Positions 17,938 to 25,490 of a stretch of 64,000 nucleotides of DNA are shown one piece after another. Location: NCBI GenBank assembly GCA_963839515.1, contig CAWIVN010000015.1:62001-126000 (forward strand), read 5' to 3'. The notes below the pieces were generated by a model that was not told the DNA's origin, did no database searches, and saw only the letters and a list, made by a program, of their open reading frames with translations. Each line of letters opens with the position of its first letter. Position 1 is the first letter of the stretch. Made by a program: the position numbers and the translations under genes. The stretch comes from Fredericiella sp963839515 (GTDB lineage: Bacteria; Chloroflexota; Anaerolineae; Caldilineales; Caldilineaceae).

Positions 17938-19299
17938 CTACTGACTGGCTGCCTCTTGCAGCGTTTGTTCCAGCAACGGGCGGGTTTGGGCTGCCAACTC
18001 CTCGGGTGTGCCCTGGCCGCGTACAAGCGGATCTACAAAGCGTTCGCCGAATACGGTAGCCCACTGGGCGTAACCTGGGAAGATGCGGGCTGCGTGCATA
18101 TTCTCCATGTTGGCGATAATATTGTCGGCCGACACTTCCTTGTAGGGCATGGCCTTGATGATGCCTTCGCGTGTCGCTAGCGATTTGCGTGGCGCCGGCA
18201 CTTTCCACTCATGTGTGCCTTGCGTCAAATCCATGAAAGCCTGGAAGGCAGCTTCTGGATTCTTCGTGCCGGCATTAATGCTCATACCTCCAATGTAAGC
18301 CCAACTGTCCCGATTGACCGGTCCCTTTGGCAGGAGGAAGCCTTGAATGCGCTTGCCTTCCGTGCGCTCGAAATCGTCGGCTGCTCCACCCATGAACATG
18401 GCAACCTGGCCTGCCTTCATCATCTCGCCAAAACCGCGTTCCGAGATCAGGGACTGGCCCGGTGTGCACTGAGATTTGGTGGTCAGGTCCGCCATAAACT
18501 GTGCGCCCTGCAGTGCCTCCGGCGTGTCGATCGGCGACTGTGTCAGGTCCTCACTGATTACCTCGCCACCGGCTTGCCAGATGAACTGCTGCAGCGGCGG
18601 CCAGCCGGGCACGACGCTAAAGCCATACTGCGTCACGCTTCCACTGTCGAACCCATCGGCGCCAGGGCTGTTGCCATTGGCATCCAGGGTCATCTTGACG
18701 CAAGCATCCTGGAAGTCCTGCCATGTCCAATCGTTGACCTGGTCGGCCGTGTAGCCGGCTTTCTCAAGCGCATCTAGATTGACATAAAGCATGACGGGCA
18801 TCGCAATCCAGGGCAGGCCGTACAGCTTGCCGTCGACCGTGTAGCGTTCGAGCGAGGCCGGAAAGTAGTCGTCCAGTTTTGCTGCAGGCTTATCGCTGCC
18901 GGCCAGCATGTCAGTAATGTCGAGCAGCGCTCCCTTGGTGGCAAAGTCGGGCAGGTGTTCCTGGTCCATCCAGATCAGGTCTGCTGCCGTACCGCCGGCC
19001 ACGGTCGTTTGAAGCTTGGTCCAGTACTCTGCCGGGCTGGACTCCTGTACAATTTCATAGGTGTCCGAGGCCGCGTTCAGCTTATCGAGGATGGCCTGCA
19101 ATTCGTTGGCCTCGTCGACGCCCGCCCACGTGGCAAGCTTGACTTGCACCTTCCCGCTGCTTGGAGCAGCGGCGCTCTCCGTGCCGGTTTTTCCCCCCGC
19201 AGGTGCGGCGGCTGGGGCCGGTGCTCCCGTCGCACACCCTGCGAGCAGCAAGGCGAGGAGGGTAAAAAGAACAAAGCCGTGTAGCAACTGTCTTCTCAT
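17938..19299 (-). CDS. Sugar ABC transporter substrate-binding lipoprotein
   Basis: 453 residues. The lipoprotein signal peptide ends in LLAGC (Cys about 22), followed by an Ala/Pro/Gly linker. The rest is a cluster-B (MalE-like) binding protein: VKLATWAGVDEANELQAIL, then ADLIWMDQEHLPDFATKGAL, DGKLYGLPWIAMPVMLYVN and MKAGQVAMFMGGAADD. An SD GGGAG precedes the ATG. It is the second gene of the operon and would capture oligosaccharides outside the membrane for the two permeases downstream. The ligand is unknown; the GH130 and GH51 neighbours suggest mannosides or arabinosides. Confidence 0.93.
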   Translation of the reverse strand: MRRQLLHGFVLFTLLALLLAGCATGAPAPAAAPAGGKTGTESAAAPSSGKVQVKLATWAGVDEANELQAILDKLNAASDTYEIVQESSPAEYWTKLQTTVAGGTAADLIWMDQEHLPDFATKGALLDITDMLAGSDKPAAKLDDYFPASLERYTVDGKLYGLPWIAMPVMLYVNLDALEKAGYTADQVNDWTWQDFQDACVKMTLDANGNSPGADGFDSGSVTQYGFSVVPGWPPLQQFIWQAGGEVISEDLTQSPIDTPEALQGAQFMADLTTKSQCTPGQSLISERGFGEMMKAGQVAMFMGGAADDFERTEGKRIQGFLLPKGPVNRDSWAYIGGMSINAGTKNPEAAFQAFMDLTQGTHEWKVPAPRKSLATREGIIKAMPYKEVSADNIIANMENMHAARIFPGYAQWATVFGERFVDPLVRGQGTPEELAAQTRPLLEQTLQEAASQ

Positions 19300-19343
19300 A
19301 GTTGTCTCCCTTGAAAGGTGGATGAACTAACAACACAGGCTTG

Positions 19344-20801
19344 CTATTGATTCGTACGCGCGCCCACTGGGCGGACGGTCACGACATACGCTGAATTGGG
19401 CGGAAGCTCAATCGCCGCTGCCTGCTCGACGTTGCGCGCCAGCGTCCGCCCACTCCCCAACTCGATAAGGTCGCTTGGCGCCTTGTCGACTGGCACACGA
19501 ACTGCACGCGGCTCGGGCCATGGGTTGTAGTAGAGAAAGGTCGGGTCGGGCGCATCGGCCAGAAAGTCGGTGGCCGCCACGTCGAGCTGCAGAATGTATG
19601 GGTCTTCCGTCGGCTTTGCCAGCGCACCCCACCAAAGCGCATAGGCGCCGCCATACACTGATTTGTGTCCCTGAAAGTCGCCGGTTGCATAGGGCAAGCA
19701 GTTGCCCTGTTGTTCCAGCAGCCGCTCGTAGGCGATGGCTGGCGTCAGGTCGGGCCGGCTCTCGCAGCCTTGCATGTAGGGAGAGAAGAAGAGGCGTGCG
19801 TTGGCAGCAACGTGCAACGCATAGCGGCCAAGATCGGCTGCAAATGCTGGGGCATAGCGTACGATCGGCAGCACAAAAGGCAGGATCATCAAAGACTCCA
19901 TGCTGTAGACCGAGTTTCGCTCGCTAAAGCGCCAACCGCGTGCAAGCCCATTTACCTCTTTTCCTCCCCATTCGCCAGTCGCCATGGCGGCGTCTGGGTC
20001 AAGCAGCCAGGCCAGGGCTTTGGCGACGTCCGTGTCTTCACCGTGTGCCCCAAGATAGGCAGCCGCCAATGCCGCCATGGCCCCATCCGGAACCTCGTAC
20101 CAGGGGTTTTCCGGTTGGGCCAGGTAACGCCCCAATGCATTGCTCGCTTCGTCCAAGTATGCTGGCTCCCCAAACAGCACGTACGTCATCAGCATAAGAT
20201 AGGCATAGCCGCCCAGCGCGTCCGGCTGCCGGAAGATATCGCGATCGGTCCAGCCACGGCTGGCAGCAAAGTTGTAGCCTTGGTGGTTAAAATCGTAGTC
20301 GAGTGTTTTGGCCATCCTGTGGAGTGCATCAGCACTCTTGCGCCACATCCCGAGCCAGCGCGGCTGCGCATCGGCGTGCCGGCGGATTAGATGGACGGCC
20401 AGCGCATTTACATACATCAAGTACCATAGCTCGCAACGCTCGTCTGCTGGTCCATTGGTGAAGACCTCATAACGTGGCGAAAAGTAGCCTTCCAGGGTGG
20501 GGAGCAACTGCGTAACATCGACCCCTTGTAGCCACTTGCCCAGCACAATTGGTCCGTAGGTAACCAACTCGTGGCGCAACGTGCCATAGTGATCACCTTC
20601 CAAAAAAGCTGTGAAGGCTATGCGACCGCTGGGATCGCGATAGATCACCCCATTGGCGGGATTGCCTACAAAGCGATCGAACTCTTCTGCTTGGAATTGC
20701 CAGTCGAGCGGTTGCTGCCGTGGGCGGTTCGGCAGTTGCATGACCCCGGAGAGGCGGGGCTCCGGTGCACGTGCAGGACGGGGTGCAAAATCGGCACACA
20801 T
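19344..20801 (-). CDS. Unknown protein, possible (alpha/alpha)6-type carbohydrate enzyme
   Basis: 485 residues, no named family recognised. There is no signal peptide. The middle (about 130-390) is a run of amphipathic helix pairs rich in Trp, Tyr and Gly, as in (alpha/alpha)6-barrel glycosidases and lyases (LWYLMYVNALAVHLIRRHAD, GGYAYLMLMTYVLFGEPAYL, YGGAYALWWGALAK). The C-terminal 90 residues look like a beta-sandwich (FLYYNPWPEPRAVRVPV). It is the first gene of the operon, 44 bp before the binding protein. GGAGG lies 4 nt before the ATG. The context suggests a glycosidase, lyase or deglycosylase acting on the imported sugar; no catalytic residues can be named. Confidence 0.7.
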   Translation of the reverse strand: MCADFAPRPARAPEPRLSGVMQLPNRPRQQPLDWQFQAEEFDRFVGNPANGVIYRDPSGRIAFTAFLEGDHYGTLRHELVTYGPIVLGKWLQGVDVTQLLPTLEGYFSPRYEVFTNGPADERCELWYLMYVNALAVHLIRRHADAQPRWLGMWRKSADALHRMAKTLDYDFNHQGYNFAASRGWTDRDIFRQPDALGGYAYLMLMTYVLFGEPAYLDEASNALGRYLAQPENPWYEVPDGAMAALAAAYLGAHGEDTDVAKALAWLLDPDAAMATGEWGGKEVNGLARGWRFSERNSVYSMESLMILPFVLPIVRYAPAFAADLGRYALHVAANARLFFSPYMQGCESRPDLTPAIAYERLLEQQGNCLPYATGDFQGHKSVYGGAYALWWGALAKPTEDPYILQLDVAATDFLADAPDPTFLYYNPWPEPRAVRVPVDKAPSDLIELGSGRTLARNVEQAAAIELPPNSAYVVTVRPVGARTNQ

Positions 20802-20816
20802 ATAACCTCCATTCTT

Positions 20817-20831
20817 ATTATAGACTATAAT
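20817..20831. promoter_or_regulatory. Palindromic divergent -10 region (ATTATAGACTATAAT)
   Basis: A perfect 15-nt palindrome with a central A lies between the minus-strand sugar operon and the plus-strand kinase. It places a TATAAT hexamer on each strand (20826-20831 plus, 20817-20822 minus). No good -35 is visible on either strand. On the minus strand the leader would be only about 10 nt. It may be a divergent promoter, an operator, or both. Confidence 0.4.
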
Positions 20832-20954
20832 GGCTCCATATCGCAGACGGTTGCAATCGGCTGTTCAGGCTGTTGTGGCAGCGCTACTGGCTAGAATGCT
20901 TGTCAGGAAGTACAAGTTCGGAGCAGCATTCTGCTTGATCTGAAGTAGGAGAAT

Positions 20955-20972
20955 ATGTACTCTCCCTCGTGA
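20955..20972 (+). other. Five-codon leader frame overlapping the kinase start
   Basis: ATG TAC TCT CCC TCG TGA encodes MYSPS. AGGAG sits 3-4 nt before the ATG, and the TGA overlaps the kinase GTG as GTGA. It may deliver ribosomes to the kinase start, which itself has no SD at normal distance. It could also be chance. Confidence 0.3.
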
Positions 20973-21880
20973 GCCTATGGAAAGGGACTCTTGTGCACTC
21001 GTTTTCTGTTCTGTGTGTCGGCCATGCCTGTTATGACCTCATCTTTGCCGTGGATCATCACCCGGCGCCCGATGAGAAGGCGCGCGCCCATGCGTTTATC
21101 AGTTGCGGGGGTGGCACTGCTGCCAACGCGGCGATGACGGCGGCCGTACTTGGCGCATCTGTAGCCTTTGCCGGCTATCTCGGGAGCGATATCTACGGCG
21201 ACCAGCATATGGCCGAGTTTCACGCTGCCGGCGTCGATACCGCACTGGTTGTGCGTGGGGCACAGGCGACCCCAATTTCGGCTATCTTCGTCAAACCGGA
21301 CGGGGCTCGTTCGATCGTCAACTACAAAGGAGACACCAACCGTCTGACTGCTGCCGACGTGGATTTCACAGCCACGCGCCCGAAGGTAGTGGTGTTTGAT
21401 GGCCACCAGCCCGCACTTGCCCTCGCCATTGCGGACTGGGCCCGAGAACAGGGTATTCCGACTGTGCTCGACGCCGACACAGTTAACGAGGGTAACGTAG
21501 AGTTGCTGCGCCGTTGCACTGTGATTGCCGCTTCCGAACGCTTTGCCCACGATTTCTTCGGCGCGCCTACACCGCAGGCGGGAATGGCTGCCATGGCGCA
21601 ATTTGCGCCTGCCGTCGTCGTAACGCTTGGGGAACGTGGTTTGATCTGGCAGCGCGCTGCAGCTACCGGCACGCTGCCCGCCTTCGCTGTCGAGGCGGTG
21701 GACACGACCGGTGCAGGCGATACTTTTCATGGTGCACTGGCTGCAGGGCTGGCGGCAGGCATGGAGTGGACGTCCCTGCTGCGCTATGCCAGTGCCGCCG
21801 GCGCTCTCTGTTGTACAAAACACGGGGCCCGCCTGGGCATCCCCAACGCTGCCGAGGTGGCCGAACTGCTTTCCGCTTGA
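20969..21880 (+). CDS. PfkB-family carbohydrate kinase
   Basis: 303-residue ribokinase-like kinase. N-terminal signature region SCGGGTAANAAMTAAVLGA (about 45-63); C-terminal signature DTTGAGDTFHGALAAG with catalytic base D251. It phosphorylates a sugar with ATP in the cytoplasm; the substrate (2-keto-3-deoxygluconate, fructose or another sugar) is not evident. The start is a GTG at 20969; a later GTG at 20993 is possible and would begin VHSFSVLCVG. A five-codon reading frame (ATG 20955) with its own AGGAG ends in a TGA overlapping this GTG, which suggests translational coupling. It is divergent from the sugar importer operon. Confidence 0.87.
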   Translation: MSLWKGTLVHSFSVLCVGHACYDLIFAVDHHPAPDEKARAHAFISCGGGTAANAAMTAAVLGASVAFAGYLGSDIYGDQHMAEFHAAGVDTALVVRGAQATPISAIFVKPDGARSIVNYKGDTNRLTAADVDFTATRPKVVVFDGHQPALALAIADWAREQGIPTVLDADTVNEGNVELLRRCTVIAASERFAHDFFGAPTPQAGMAAMAQFAPAVVVTLGERGLIWQRAAATGTLPAFAVEAVDTTGAGDTFHGALAAGLAAGMEWTSLLRYASAAGALCCTKHGARLGIPNAAEVAELLSA

Positions 21881-21906
21881 ATGTACGGCGGCTACTCCTC
21901 TGCCAA

Positions 21907-21924
21907 GACGACAATGCTGTCGTC
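21907..21924 (+). terminator. Hairpin after the PfkB gene
   Basis: GACGACA and TGTCGTC are exact complements around a 4-nt loop (ATGC), starting 27 bp after the kinase stop. No T-run follows. It separates the kinase from the promoter of the arabinofuranosidase gene. Confidence 0.4.
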
Positions 21925-21938
21925 GTCGGCAAACACAA

Positions 21939-21996
21939 TTTCGTGGCGTCTGTTGCTGTGCTATGATTTGCGGTGACAAATCTGTAAAACGTTTTA
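21939..21996 (+). promoter_or_regulatory. Candidate promoter and LacI-type operator of the GH51 gene
   Basis: A weak -35 TTTCGT (21939-21944) and a good -10 TATGAT (21962-21967) are 17 bp apart. Just downstream of the expected start point is the perfect 12-bp palindrome TAAAACGTTTTA (21985-21996), whose central CG and flanking A/T runs resemble LacI/GalR-family operators. Binding there would block transcription of the arabinofuranosidase gene. No LacI-family regulator is in the window. Confidence 0.5.
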
Positions 21997-22013
21997 ACGA
22001 ATCGAGGGTGATT

Positions 22014-23498
22014 ATGACTGAGACAACGTTCGTCATCGATACGGACGCGCCGATTGGTACGATTTCACCGCGACTGTACGGTCATTTTGCCGAGCATCTC
22101 GGCCGTTGCTGCTATGATGGGCTTTTTTGCGACGCTGATTCCAGCGTCGCACATGAGAATGGTTTTCGTTCCGATGTGCTGTCAGCGCTGCGTGCCCTGC
22201 CGGTGCCGCTGCTGCGCTGGCCGGGTGGCTGCTATGCTGATCATTACCATTGGCGCGACGGCATTGGCCCGATCGATCAGCGCCCGGTTCGCCTCGGCCT
22301 GTCGTGCGGCCTGCAGGTGGAAGACAACAACCGCCTGGGCACGCACGAGTTTCTTTGGCTGTGCGAGCAGATCGGGGCTGAGCCCTACCTCGCAGGCAAC
22401 GTCGGCAGCGGCAGTCCGCAAGAGTTGTGCGATTGGTTGGAGTACTGCAATACTTCGGTCCCGACGACGCTTGGCCGCGAACGCGTCGCAAATGGTGCGC
22501 CACTTCCGTTTGGCGTAAAGCTGTGGGGCGTGGGCAACGAGAACTGGGGTTGCGGCGGCAACTACGATGCCGCGACGTATGCTCGCGAATACTTGCGTTA
22601 TGCCACCATGCTGCGCCACGTTGACCCAAGCGCCGAGCTGGTAATCTGCGGTCACGATGACGACTGGAATGCCGAACTCTTGGCCACCGTCGGGGCCAGG
22701 CGTGCCGACCTGATCGATCACCTATCAATCCATCGCTACTGGATCACAGGCGGCCCGGAGACTGGTTTCGACGAGGAAGATTACTATCGACTGCTGGCTG
22801 AAGCCGACGCTACCGAGGCCTTTGTCCTGCGCAGCGCCGATATCCTGCGTGAGACACTTGGGGGCAAGCACCGCATCGGTATTGCGCTCGATGAGTGGGG
22901 TGTCTGGCACCCCGAAGCACGGTCGTGGGGCCCGGGTGACGTCGTGCGACGTGATCCAACCACGTACGAGCAGGCCAATACGCTGCGCGATGCGCTGGCC
23001 GCAGCCGTGGCTCTTGAAGGCTTTCATCGGCAATGCAACGTGCTTTCGATGGCGAACCTTGCCCAGATCGTCAACGTGTTGCAGTCTGTTGTGATGACCG
23101 AAGGAACGCGCATGTGGTTGACCCCCACCTACCACGCCTTGCGGCTTCATGCGCCTCACATCGGCGCGGTGGCGTTGCCGGTGCATACCGCCAAAGGTGA
23201 ACGCCTGCCTGTCGGATCGCCCGCCGTGAGTGCTACCGCTTCACAGCGTGGCGACAGTGTAGCCTTCACCGTAGTCAACCGGCATTTTGACCAGCCGGCG
23301 GGTGTGTCGTTTGGCGCCAATCTCGGCGGCTCGGCCGACGGACAACTTTTGGCGGGGGCGAGCGCCGATGCCGGCAACAGCCTGGCTGAGCCGAATGTTG
23401 TGGCGCCGGTCGTACTGCTGGTGACACACGCCGGGGACGAAGGCTGGCGCATCGAGTTGCCGCCGCATTCGATGGCAACTGTGGTGATTCGAGGGTAA
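22014..23498 (+). CDS. Alpha-N-arabinofuranosidase (GH51)
   Basis: 494 residues, the usual GH51 length. The ATG at 22014 follows GAGGGTG; the frame is open from 21711, but that part overlaps the kinase. N-terminal IGTISPRLYGHFAEHLG is the family start. The acid/base is E176 in WGVGNENWG and the nucleophile E294 in ALDEWGVWH. A C-terminal beta-sandwich follows after about residue 385. It releases terminal alpha-L-arabinofuranose from arabinan or arabinoxylan oligosaccharides. It lacks a signal peptide and so acts on imported substrates. A CG-centred palindrome upstream suggests control by a LacI-type repressor. Confidence 0.95.
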   Translation: MTETTFVIDTDAPIGTISPRLYGHFAEHLGRCCYDGLFCDADSSVAHENGFRSDVLSALRALPVPLLRWPGGCYADHYHWRDGIGPIDQRPVRLGLSCGLQVEDNNRLGTHEFLWLCEQIGAEPYLAGNVGSGSPQELCDWLEYCNTSVPTTLGRERVANGAPLPFGVKLWGVGNENWGCGGNYDAATYAREYLRYATMLRHVDPSAELVICGHDDDWNAELLATVGARRADLIDHLSIHRYWITGGPETGFDEEDYYRLLAEADATEAFVLRSADILRETLGGKHRIGIALDEWGVWHPEARSWGPGDVVRRDPTTYEQANTLRDALAAAVALEGFHRQCNVLSMANLAQIVNVLQSVVMTEGTRMWLTPTYHALRLHAPHIGAVALPVHTAKGERLPVGSPAVSATASQRGDSVAFTVVNRHFDQPAGVSFGANLGGSADGQLLAGASADAGNSLAEPNVVAPVVLLVTHAGDEGWRIELPPHSMATVVIRG

Positions 23499-23515
23499 TA
23501 GACATATCCGTGCTT

Positions 23516-23563
23516 GGCTCGCTCCCGAGTTATTCGGTTGCCCGTGTAATGCCGGAGCGAGCC
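23516..23563. terminator. Bidirectional terminator-like inverted repeat
   Basis: GGCTCGCTCC (23516-23525) and GGAGCGAGCC (23554-23563) are exact 10-bp complements 28 nt apart, lying between the ends of the convergent arabinofuranosidase and ABC ATPase genes. Confidence 0.55.
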
Positions 23564-23590
23564 TTGCATGTGGGATCTCTTTGGCCTGCA

Positions 23591-24394
23591 TTACATGCTT
23601 TTGGCCAGGTTTTTTGCTTCCAATGCTCCGGTCATGATGGCCACCGCGTCGGACATGCTGCATTCGTTCGGCTTGACCACGGCCACCCGCTTGCCAAGAC
23701 GCTGGATGTGGATTCGGTCGGCCAATTCGAACACCTGCGGCATGTTGTGGCTGATCAGGATAACCGGTAACCCACGCTCGCGCACTTGGCGAATCAATTC
23801 GACGACCATGCGTGACTCCTTGACGCCAAGCGCAGCTGTCGGCTCGTCCATGATGACGACGTGGCGAGCAAAGGCCGCGCTGCGGGCGACGGCGACGCCC
23901 TGGCGCTGCCCACCGGAGAGGGTGCCCACACGCTGATCCATCGATCGAATGCCGATTTTGAGGTCGGACATATAGCGCACTGTGTCGCCCATCATGCGCT
24001 TTTTGTCGAGCATGTGGAACACGGAACCCCACAGTCCTGGCCGGCGAATCTCGCGGCCTAAGAAGATGTTTTCGACGATATTGAGCTGCGGCGCCACGGC
24101 CAGGTCCTGGTAGACCGTCTCAATCCCTTGCTTGCGGGCATCCAGCGGATTGTGAAAGTGGACGCGCTCGCCGTTCAGCAGAATTTCGCCTTCGTCCGGA
24201 ATCAAGGCACCGGCCAGCGCTTTGATCAGCGTGGATTTGCCCGCGCCATTGTCGCCGATCACGGCCAATATTTCGCTGGGGAACAATTGGAAGTCCGTGC
24301 CGTCAAGTGCCGTGACGTGACCATAGCGCTTGACCAGGCCCCGCGCCTCTAACACCGGTTGCAGGCTCGCCGTCATAGTGGTGTCCTCGCTCAT
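23591..24394 (-). CDS. CUT2 sugar ABC transporter ATP-binding protein, single domain (FrcA-like)
   Basis: 267 residues with one nucleotide-binding domain rather than the two of RbsA: Walker A GDNGAGKST (about 46-54), signature LSGGQRQGVAVAR (about 157-169), Walker B VVIMDEPTAALG, H-loop ISHNM. This one-domain form matches FrcA-type fructose/sugar importers. Its ATG overlaps the permease stop as ATGA, so translation is coupled. It energises the permease and binding protein encoded just upstream. Confidence 0.9.
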   Translation of the reverse strand: MSEDTTMTASLQPVLEARGLVKRYGHVTALDGTDFQLFPSEILAVIGDNGAGKSTLIKALAGALIPDEGEILLNGERVHFHNPLDARKQGIETVYQDLAVAPQLNIVENIFLGREIRRPGLWGSVFHMLDKKRMMGDTVRYMSDLKIGIRSMDQRVGTLSGGQRQGVAVARSAAFARHVVIMDEPTAALGVKESRMVVELIRQVRERGLPVILISHNMPQVFELADRIHIQRLGKRVAVVKPNECSMSDAVAIMTGALEAKNLAKSM

Positions 24395-25395
24395 CCCTGC
24401 CCCCTATGCGACAACTGATCGACGGAAACGGCCAGAATCACGAGGATACCGGTGATCAGCACCTGGTACATCGACGGGATGCCCATCAGCTGCAAGCCAT
24501 TGCGGAAGACGCCTACAATTAGTGCACCGATCAACGTACCGAGAATATTGCCGCGCCCACCAAAGAGACTTGTGCCGCCCAACACCACGGCAGTGACACT
24601 ATCCAGGTTGGCGGTCTGGCCCGCCTGCGGGTCGCCTACCTGGGTGCGTGCGACCAGCAGTAAGCCCGCGATGCCATAAAAGAAGCCTGCCAGCGTATAG
24701 ACGCTAATCAACAGGCGTGTAGTGGAGATACCGGCCAGGCGCGCAGCTTCAGGGTTATCGCCCAATGCGTACACATGGCGGCCCCACGCTGTTTCGCGCA
24801 GCACAAACCAGATCACCAGGTAGAGCACGATCATAAGGATCGAACCATAGGTGATGGCTGTTTCGCCGATATCAAAGGTCCGGCCGAGCGACGTGATCTC
24901 CGGCGGCAGATTGGAGATAGTCGTCGTGCGGTAGATGCGCGTCACCGCATAGGCGATGTTGAGTGTGCCGAGCGTAACGATAAAGGGGGGCAGCCGTACG
25001 AGCGCCACAAGCGTACCGTTGAGCAGACCAAAGAGCGTGGTTATGCCAAAACCAGCCAGAACAGCAAAAAACGGCGGTACGCCGAACTCGACGGCCAAAC
25101 TGGTCATAAGCACTGAACCCAGGGCCATCACCATGCCGTTGGAAAGGTCAATGCCGGCCGTCAGAATGACCAGTGTCTGACCGATGGCGAGCGTACCGAC
25201 GACGACTACTTGTTGGAAAATGAGAGACCAATTGTGGCCGGTGAGAAACTTATTAGTTTGGGTGGAAAAAAAGATGCTGGCGACCAAGAGGGCCAGCAAA
25301 GGGCCAACGCCGGGCAAAGACAGCACACGCCCCAAGTTAGAACGCAGCCTATCCCATGTAGAACTGGGCCGCTCGGATATGATTGCTTCGCTCAT
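24391..25395 (-). CDS. CUT2 sugar ABC transporter permease (RbsC/FrcC-like)
   Basis: 334 residues; I chose the ATG at 25395 (MSEAIISERPSSTWDRLRSN) over an upstream in-frame start at 25470 that reads unconserved sequence. Eight to ten membrane segments. The family motif AIGQTLVILTAGIDLSNGMV lies at about 80-100, and the C-terminal TAVVLGGTSLFGGRGNILGT is typical. It forms the channel for a monosaccharide such as ribose, fructose or xylose; the sugar cannot be told. Confidence 0.92.
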   Translation of the reverse strand: MSEAIISERPSSTWDRLRSNLGRVLSLPGVGPLLALLVASIFFSTQTNKFLTGHNWSLIFQQVVVVGTLAIGQTLVILTAGIDLSNGMVMALGSVLMTSLAVEFGVPPFFAVLAGFGITTLFGLLNGTLVALVRLPPFIVTLGTLNIAYAVTRIYRTTTISNLPPEITSLGRTFDIGETAITYGSILMIVLYLVIWFVLRETAWGRHVYALGDNPEAARLAGISTTRLLISVYTLAGFFYGIAGLLLVARTQVGDPQAGQTANLDSVTAVVLGGTSLFGGRGNILGTLIGALIVGVFRNGLQLMGIPSMYQVLITGILVILAVSVDQLSHRGQG

Positions 25396-25438
25396 GGTCT
25401 TTCGAGATCTCTCCCGACACTTGAGGTAACGGGTGGGA

Positions 25439-25477
25439 ACCGGCGGCAGACTGCGTAGGGTGCAGCCCACCGCCGGT
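25439..25477 (-). repeat. Hairpin between binding-protein and permease genes
   Basis: ACCGGCGG (25439-25446) and CCGCCGGT (25470-25477) are exact complements, with an inner CTGC/GCAG pair. It lies in the 95-bp spacer after the binding-protein stop. It could protect the upstream mRNA segment or partly terminate transcription, giving more binding protein than permease. Confidence 0.5.
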
Positions 25478-25490
25478 AGTCAGTCAAGGG

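Noticed and set aside
21711..22013. N-terminal extension of the GH51 gene
   Set aside because: The frame overlaps the kinase gene, and GH51 similarity begins exactly at ATG 22014, which has an SD.
20975..22036. Minus-strand 353-codon frame opposite the PfkB kinase
   Set aside because: Antisense to a kinase with both family signatures; it also runs through the GH51 promoter region.
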